A stretch of 8,406 nt of DNA from Nostoc sp. GT001 (GTDB taxonomy: Bacteria; Cyanobacteriota; Cyanobacteriia; Cyanobacteriales; Nostocaceae), in contig NZ_JAUDRJ010000003.1 in assembly GCF_030382115.1 (NCBI RefSeq), positions 1,137,530 through 1,145,935 on the forward strand, given 5' to 3'. A program made the position numbers and the translations under genes. The notes beneath the pieces were generated by a model. It did not search any database. It was not told the DNA's origin and saw only the letters and a program-made list of their open reading frames with translations. Positions 5,877 through 8,406 of the stretch are shown here, one piece after another; the first letter of the stretch is position 1, and each line of letters begins with the position of its first letter.

Positions 5877-5991
5877 TTACAGGAATCGGAATCAGTTCCG
5901 GTTCCGGTTCAGCCTCTGGCCCTAATAGGCTTTCAATTAGCCTACGAGCTAATTCCTTAAGCTTTTCCAGCACCTTTTCTATATAGTCCAT
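5851..5991 (-). CDS. 46-residue conserved-looking small protein upstream of aroQ
   Basis: ATG at 5989-5991 to TAA at 5851-5853. An AGGAG lies 10 nt upstream (6002-6006), a better signal than aroQ itself has. Residues 1-24 ([20 protein letters not shown], then SLLG) form a textbook amphipathic helix or short coiled coil. Residues 25-37 are a Pro/Glu run ([13 protein letters not shown]), and the end is very basic (NDRSRRRH). This layout strongly suggests a real protein. It overlaps the aroQ start by 26 nt in another frame, so both should be on one mRNA and aroQ translation may depend on this ORF. I believe similar short ORFs precede aroQ in related cyanobacteria, but I could not check this. Function is unknown. 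A leader ORF tuning AroQ levels or a small partner protein are both possible. Confidence 0.7.
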   Translation of the reverse strand: MDYIEKVLEKLKELARRLIESLLGPEAEPEPELIPIPVNDRSRRRH

Positions 5992-6001
5992 GAACTGACC
6001 G

Positions 6002-6006
6002 CTCCT
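6002..6006 (-). promoter_or_regulatory. Shine-Dalgarno sequence of the 46-residue ORF
   Basis: The minus strand reads AGGAG, 10 nt before the ATG at 5991. It is the strongest ribosome-binding signal in the aroQ transcript and marks where ribosomes are likely to enter the two-gene unit. Confidence 0.6.
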
Positions 6007-6012
6007 GAGATA

Positions 6013-6150
6013 CTACCTCAATTTTTGATTAACAGGTACGCAGAAAAAAACATACTTTCGCACCTCTGGCTTCCAATCGGGCTGATACACAATCCCGCAT
6101 TTGGGACATAAGCCACTTCTAAAATTTAGCGTTGTGTTTTCCCTTACTTT
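6013..6150 (-). pseudogene. Open frame with a CPKCG zinc-ribbon-like motif but no start codon
   Basis: Between an in-frame TAA (6151-6153) and TAG (6013-6015) lies a 45-codon open frame that reads NFRSGLCPKCGIVYQPDWKP and then EVRKYVFFCVPVNQKLR. The CPKCG (6094-6108) with flanking basic and aromatic residues looks like half of a zinc ribbon, with one further Cys (FFC) and no full second CxxC pair. There is no ATG and no upstream GTG or TTG in frame before the motif. A GTG just after CPKCG would exclude the motif. It ends 21 nt before the 46-residue ORF. It could be a gene remnant, a frame using a rare start codon, or chance. Confidence 0.35.
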
Positions 6151-6153
6151 TTA

Positions 6154-6250
6154 GAGTATCACACTTGAACCTACTGAACTGTATCCTATCAAGGATGGAT
6201 ATCAAGGGTCAAGAGTTAAAAATTGGACTTTAGATAGACTATTGAGTAGG
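6154..6250. other. Spacer upstream of the aroQ unit with a TATCAAGG direct repeat
   Basis: This part of the 402-bp spacer has no supportable gene. TATCAAGG occurs twice in the same direction (6187-6194 and 6200-6207), 13 nt apart start to start, and the first copy overlaps an ATCCT/AGGAT inverted repeat (6183-6196). Their placement upstream of the minus-strand aroQ unit would suit a regulator-binding site, but no known consensus is matched. A minus-strand GATACT follows closely (revcomp at about 6155-6160) and might serve as a -10 box. Confidence 0.25.
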
Positions 6251-6380
6251 AATTTTAGATTTTAGATTTTGGATTAAGAGAATTTTAGGCTTTATGCCTC
6301 GCCCGTTATGAGCGAAATAAATCTAAAAGACACTCCTCCGTCGCTAACGCTACGCTAGCGTAAATCTAAAATCCAAAATT
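6251..6380. mobile_element. MITE-like small dispersed element with about 20-bp terminal inverted repeats
   Basis: The ends 6251-6270 and 6361-6380 are inverted repeats matching at 18 of 20 positions (left AATTTTAGATTTTAGATTTT; right reads AATTTTGGATTTTAGATTTA on the minus strand). The 130-bp element has no coding capacity. Inside it are a short palindrome, ACGCTA-CGC-TAGCGT (6347-6361), and a small AGGC/GCCT hairpin (6287-6299). Non-coding elements with this 'TTTTAGATTTTGGATT' end type are scattered through Nostoc-type genomes. The element lies 13 nt past the topA stop, so its hairpins may also act as the topA terminator. No clear target-site duplication is seen. Confidence 0.6.
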
Positions 6381-6393
6381 GTTTGACTTACCA

Positions 6394-8406
6394 CTAGCCT
6401 TCTGTACCCTTTTTCTTTGCAGCGGTCGTTGAGGATTTAGCTGTTGACTTAGATTTGGAAGTCGTTGATTTACTTGTTTTGCGAGTCGATTTTCCGGTCG
6501 ATGCCTTAGCTGCTAACAAGTTCAACGCCTCAGCTAGGGTTATATCTTCTACCGTTTGACCTTCTGGGATACTGACATTAGTTTTGCCATGCTTGATGTA
6601 AGGGCCATAGGGACCATCGTAGATGTTAATTGTTTCCCCGTCCTCTGGATGCGTACCCAATTCGCGTAAGGCTGCCTTGGACTTGCTGTTGGTGGAACTG
6701 CGTCCCTTTTTGGGTTCAGATAGCAATTCCAATGCACGTTCTAGGCTAATTGCCAATACATTATCAGCAGCTTTCAGGGAGCGGTAGTCTTTTCCCTCCT
6801 TACCCTGGTCATGAACCACATAAGGACCAAAGCGTCCCAAACTTGCTTGGATTTTGCCGCCAGTAACTGGATGAACTCCCAATGTTCGGGGTAGTGCCAA
6901 CAGACCAACAGCCATTTCCAGGGTAACGGTTTCTGGGGTGACACCTTTGAGTAGGGAGGCTTGTTTCGGCTTGGGGTTTTCATCGGTTTTGTCACCCAAT
7001 TGCACATAAGGCCCATAAGCGCCAATTTTTACATAAATTGGTTCGCCAGTTTCGGGATGGCGGCCTACCTGGTCAGGGCCGGTGATTTTTTGCCGCAGCA
7101 ATACTTCTACCTGCTTGGGGTCGAGGTCAGCTGGCGTTAGGTCTTTGGGAATTGAAGCGGTGATAACTCCTTCACCATTTTCGACTTCAATATAAGGACC
7201 ATATTTACCAATGCGGACTTTGGCATCTAGATTCTCAAGTTCTACAGTTCTAGCTTTGGTGGCATCAATTTGACTTTCCCGTTCTTTTACCAGGGTTTCT
7301 AGCCCTTTATCTCCCAGATAGAATTGCTGTAAGTAGGGCAGCCATTTCGCTTCACCTAGGGCAATGTCATCGAGGGTTTGCTCCATCTTCGAGGTGAAGC
7401 TGGGGTCAACAATGTCTGGGAAATGTTTTTCCAGCAAGTCGGTGACGGCGAAAGCAGTAAAGGTGGGAATGAGAGCGTTAGTCACCAAATGGGCATAACC
7501 CTTGTCGATGATTGTGCCAATGATGCTGGCGTAGGTACTGGGACGACCGATACCTTCGCTTTCTAATGTTTTCACCAAAGAAGCTTCGGTGTACCTAGCT
7601 GGCGGTTGGGTTTCGTGCCCAACTGCTTCTAGCTCTGTACAATTTGGATGATCGCCCACTTTCAGATTCGGCAAAATTACTTCCTGGTCTTCCAGTGCTG
7701 CCTCTGGGTCGTCTGAACCTTCAACGTAGGCACGTAAGTATCCTGGAAATTCAATCCGTTTGCCAGAAGAACGGAATCCAGCATCCTCGACTTGCAATTG
7801 CACGGTAATTTGAGTTTGCCGGGAATCAGCCATTTGACAGGCAACAGTCCGCTTCCAAATCAGATCGTAAAGGGCAAGTTCTCGACCGCCCAAACCAGTT
7901 TCTTGAGGGGTGCGGAAGCTGCTACCCGCTGGACGAATTGCTTCGTGCGCCTCTTGTGCGCCTTTGGATTTGGTGGTGTATTGCCGGGGTTGGGGACTAA
8001 GGTATTGTTGACCGTAAAGCTTTTCTACACAACTGCGAGCAGCTGCGATCGCTTGATCTGACAAATGTACCGAATCTGTCCGCATATAGGTAATATACCC
8101 CTGCTCGTACAAATTCTGGGCAACCCGCATTGTGTCACGGGCTGAAAGGCGTAGTTTCCGGTTAGATTCTTGTTGCAACGTCGAGGTGGTGAACGGTGGC
8201 GACGGTTTGCGCGTCACAGGGCGTTCTTCGATGTCGTTAACATTCCAGGTTTTCCCGGTTAGGCGTTCTTTGAGGGCTACCGCTTGTTCTTCATTGAGCA
8301 ACAAGACATTGCGACCTGCGGTAATTTGTCCGGTCGTGGCGTCAAAATCGCTGCCGTTAGCGATTTTGGTTCCTCCCAGTGTCACCAACTGGGCAGCAAA
8401 GGGGTT
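6394..8406 (-). CDS. topA: DNA topoisomerase I (type IA), 5' partial
   Basis: TopA relaxes negative supercoils by cutting one strand through a 5'-phosphotyrosine link. The window holds the last 670 codons. The frame is open to the right edge, so the Toprim domain and the true start lie beyond it. Visible signatures (numbered in this fragment): PSPPFTTSTLQQES (about 68-81); GYITYMRTDS with catalytic Tyr107 (codon 8086-8088); AHEAIRPAGSSFRTP (about 153-167); and PPARYTEASLVKTLESEGIGRPSTYASII (about 268-296). The C-terminus has four GxxGPY topo-C repeats (GKYGPY 400, GAYGPY 462, GRFGPY 524, GPYGPY 598) instead of Cys4 zinc fingers. It ends in a tail of about 35 residues rich in Lys, Ser and Thr, as in cyanobacterial TopA, which probably binds DNA. 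The TTG at 8388 is an internal Leu codon, not a start. Confidence 0.96.
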   Translation of the reverse strand, partial: NPFAAQLVTLGGTKIANGSDFDATTGQITAGRNVLLLNEEQAVALKERLTGKTWNVNDIEERPVTRKPSPPFTTSTLQQESNRKLRLSARDTMRVAQNLYEQGYITYMRTDSVHLSDQAIAAARSCVEKLYGQQYLSPQPRQYTTKSKGAQEAHEAIRPAGSSFRTPQETGLGGRELALYDLIWKRTVACQMADSRQTQITVQLQVEDAGFRSSGKRIEFPGYLRAYVEGSDDPEAALEDQEVILPNLKVGDHPNCTELEAVGHETQPPARYTEASLVKTLESEGIGRPSTYASIIGTIIDKGYAHLVTNALIPTFTAFAVTDLLEKHFPDIVDPSFTSKMEQTLDDIALGEAKWLPYLQQFYLGDKGLETLVKERESQIDATKARTVELENLDAKVRIGKYGPYIEVENGEGVITASIPKDLTPADLDPKQVEVLLRQKITGPDQVGRHPETGEPIYVKIGAYGPYVQLGDKTDENPKPKQASLLKGVTPETVTLEMAVGLLALPRTLGVHPVTGGKIQASLGRFGPYVVHDQGKEGKDYRSLKAADNVLAISLERALELLSEPKKGRSSTNSKSKAALRELGTHPEDGETINIYDGPYGPYIKHGKTNVSIPEGQTVEDITLAEALNLLAAKASTGKSTRKTSKSTTSKSKSTAKSSTTAAKKKGTEG

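Noticed and set aside
7378..8061. Plus-strand open frames inside topA
   Set aside because: They are antisense shadows of topA; their products are low in protein-like pattern and have no ribosome sites.
8386..8388. TTG as the start of topA
   Set aside because: The frame stays open to the window edge with family-like sequence (NPFAAQLVTLGG), and the Toprim domain is missing, so the gene continues to the right.

Overview
The window looks like chromosome from a filamentous, Nostoc/Anabaena-type cyanobacterium. The palindrome GCGATCGC (HIP1) occurs 11 times, starting at 200, 534, 1679, 2386, 2420, 2661, 2722, 3817, 4923, 5554 and 8045. Spacers carry TAACTCC-type heptamers and a short inverted-repeat element of the kind common in heterocyst-forming genomes. 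TopA lacks C-terminal zinc fingers and instead has GxxGPY repeats and a Lys/Ser/Thr tail, as in cyanobacterial TopA.

Left part (1-1428, + strand): the tail of an unidentified protein (possibly DUF4160) overlaps by 8 nt a DUF2442 gene, which in turn overlaps by 11 nt a possible 36-codon ORF. A long hairpin with 24-nt arms (693-744) follows. Next comes an A+T-rich stretch without HIP1 sites that holds two small genes I do not recognise: a 56-residue protein with one hydrophobic N-terminal segment and a 111-residue soluble protein. This is the accessory-looking part of the window.

Middle (1434-5876, - strand): a 7TM-HD phosphohydrolase of the PgpH/YqfF class (probable cyclic di-AMP phosphodiesterase), a degenerate ADP-ribosylglycohydrolase-fold protein that has lost its metal-binding motifs, and aroQ (type II 3-dehydroquinate dehydratase, shikimate pathway). 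A 46-residue ORF with a good Shine-Dalgarno sequence lies directly upstream of aroQ and overlaps its start by 26 nt, so the two are probably co-transcribed and translationally coupled.

Right part (5992-8406): a 402-bp spacer holds an open CPKCG-containing frame with no start codon (possible gene remnant), a small repeat pair and a 130-bp MITE-like element. After it lies the 3' part of topA (DNA topoisomerase I), read on the minus strand and cut by the right window edge.

Most of the window is housekeeping sequence. The least explained elements are the two-gene small-protein cassette at 892-1428, the 46-residue ORF coupled to aroQ, and the apparent pseudoenzyme at 4355-5299. No CRISPR array, rRNA, tRNA or complete transposase was seen.
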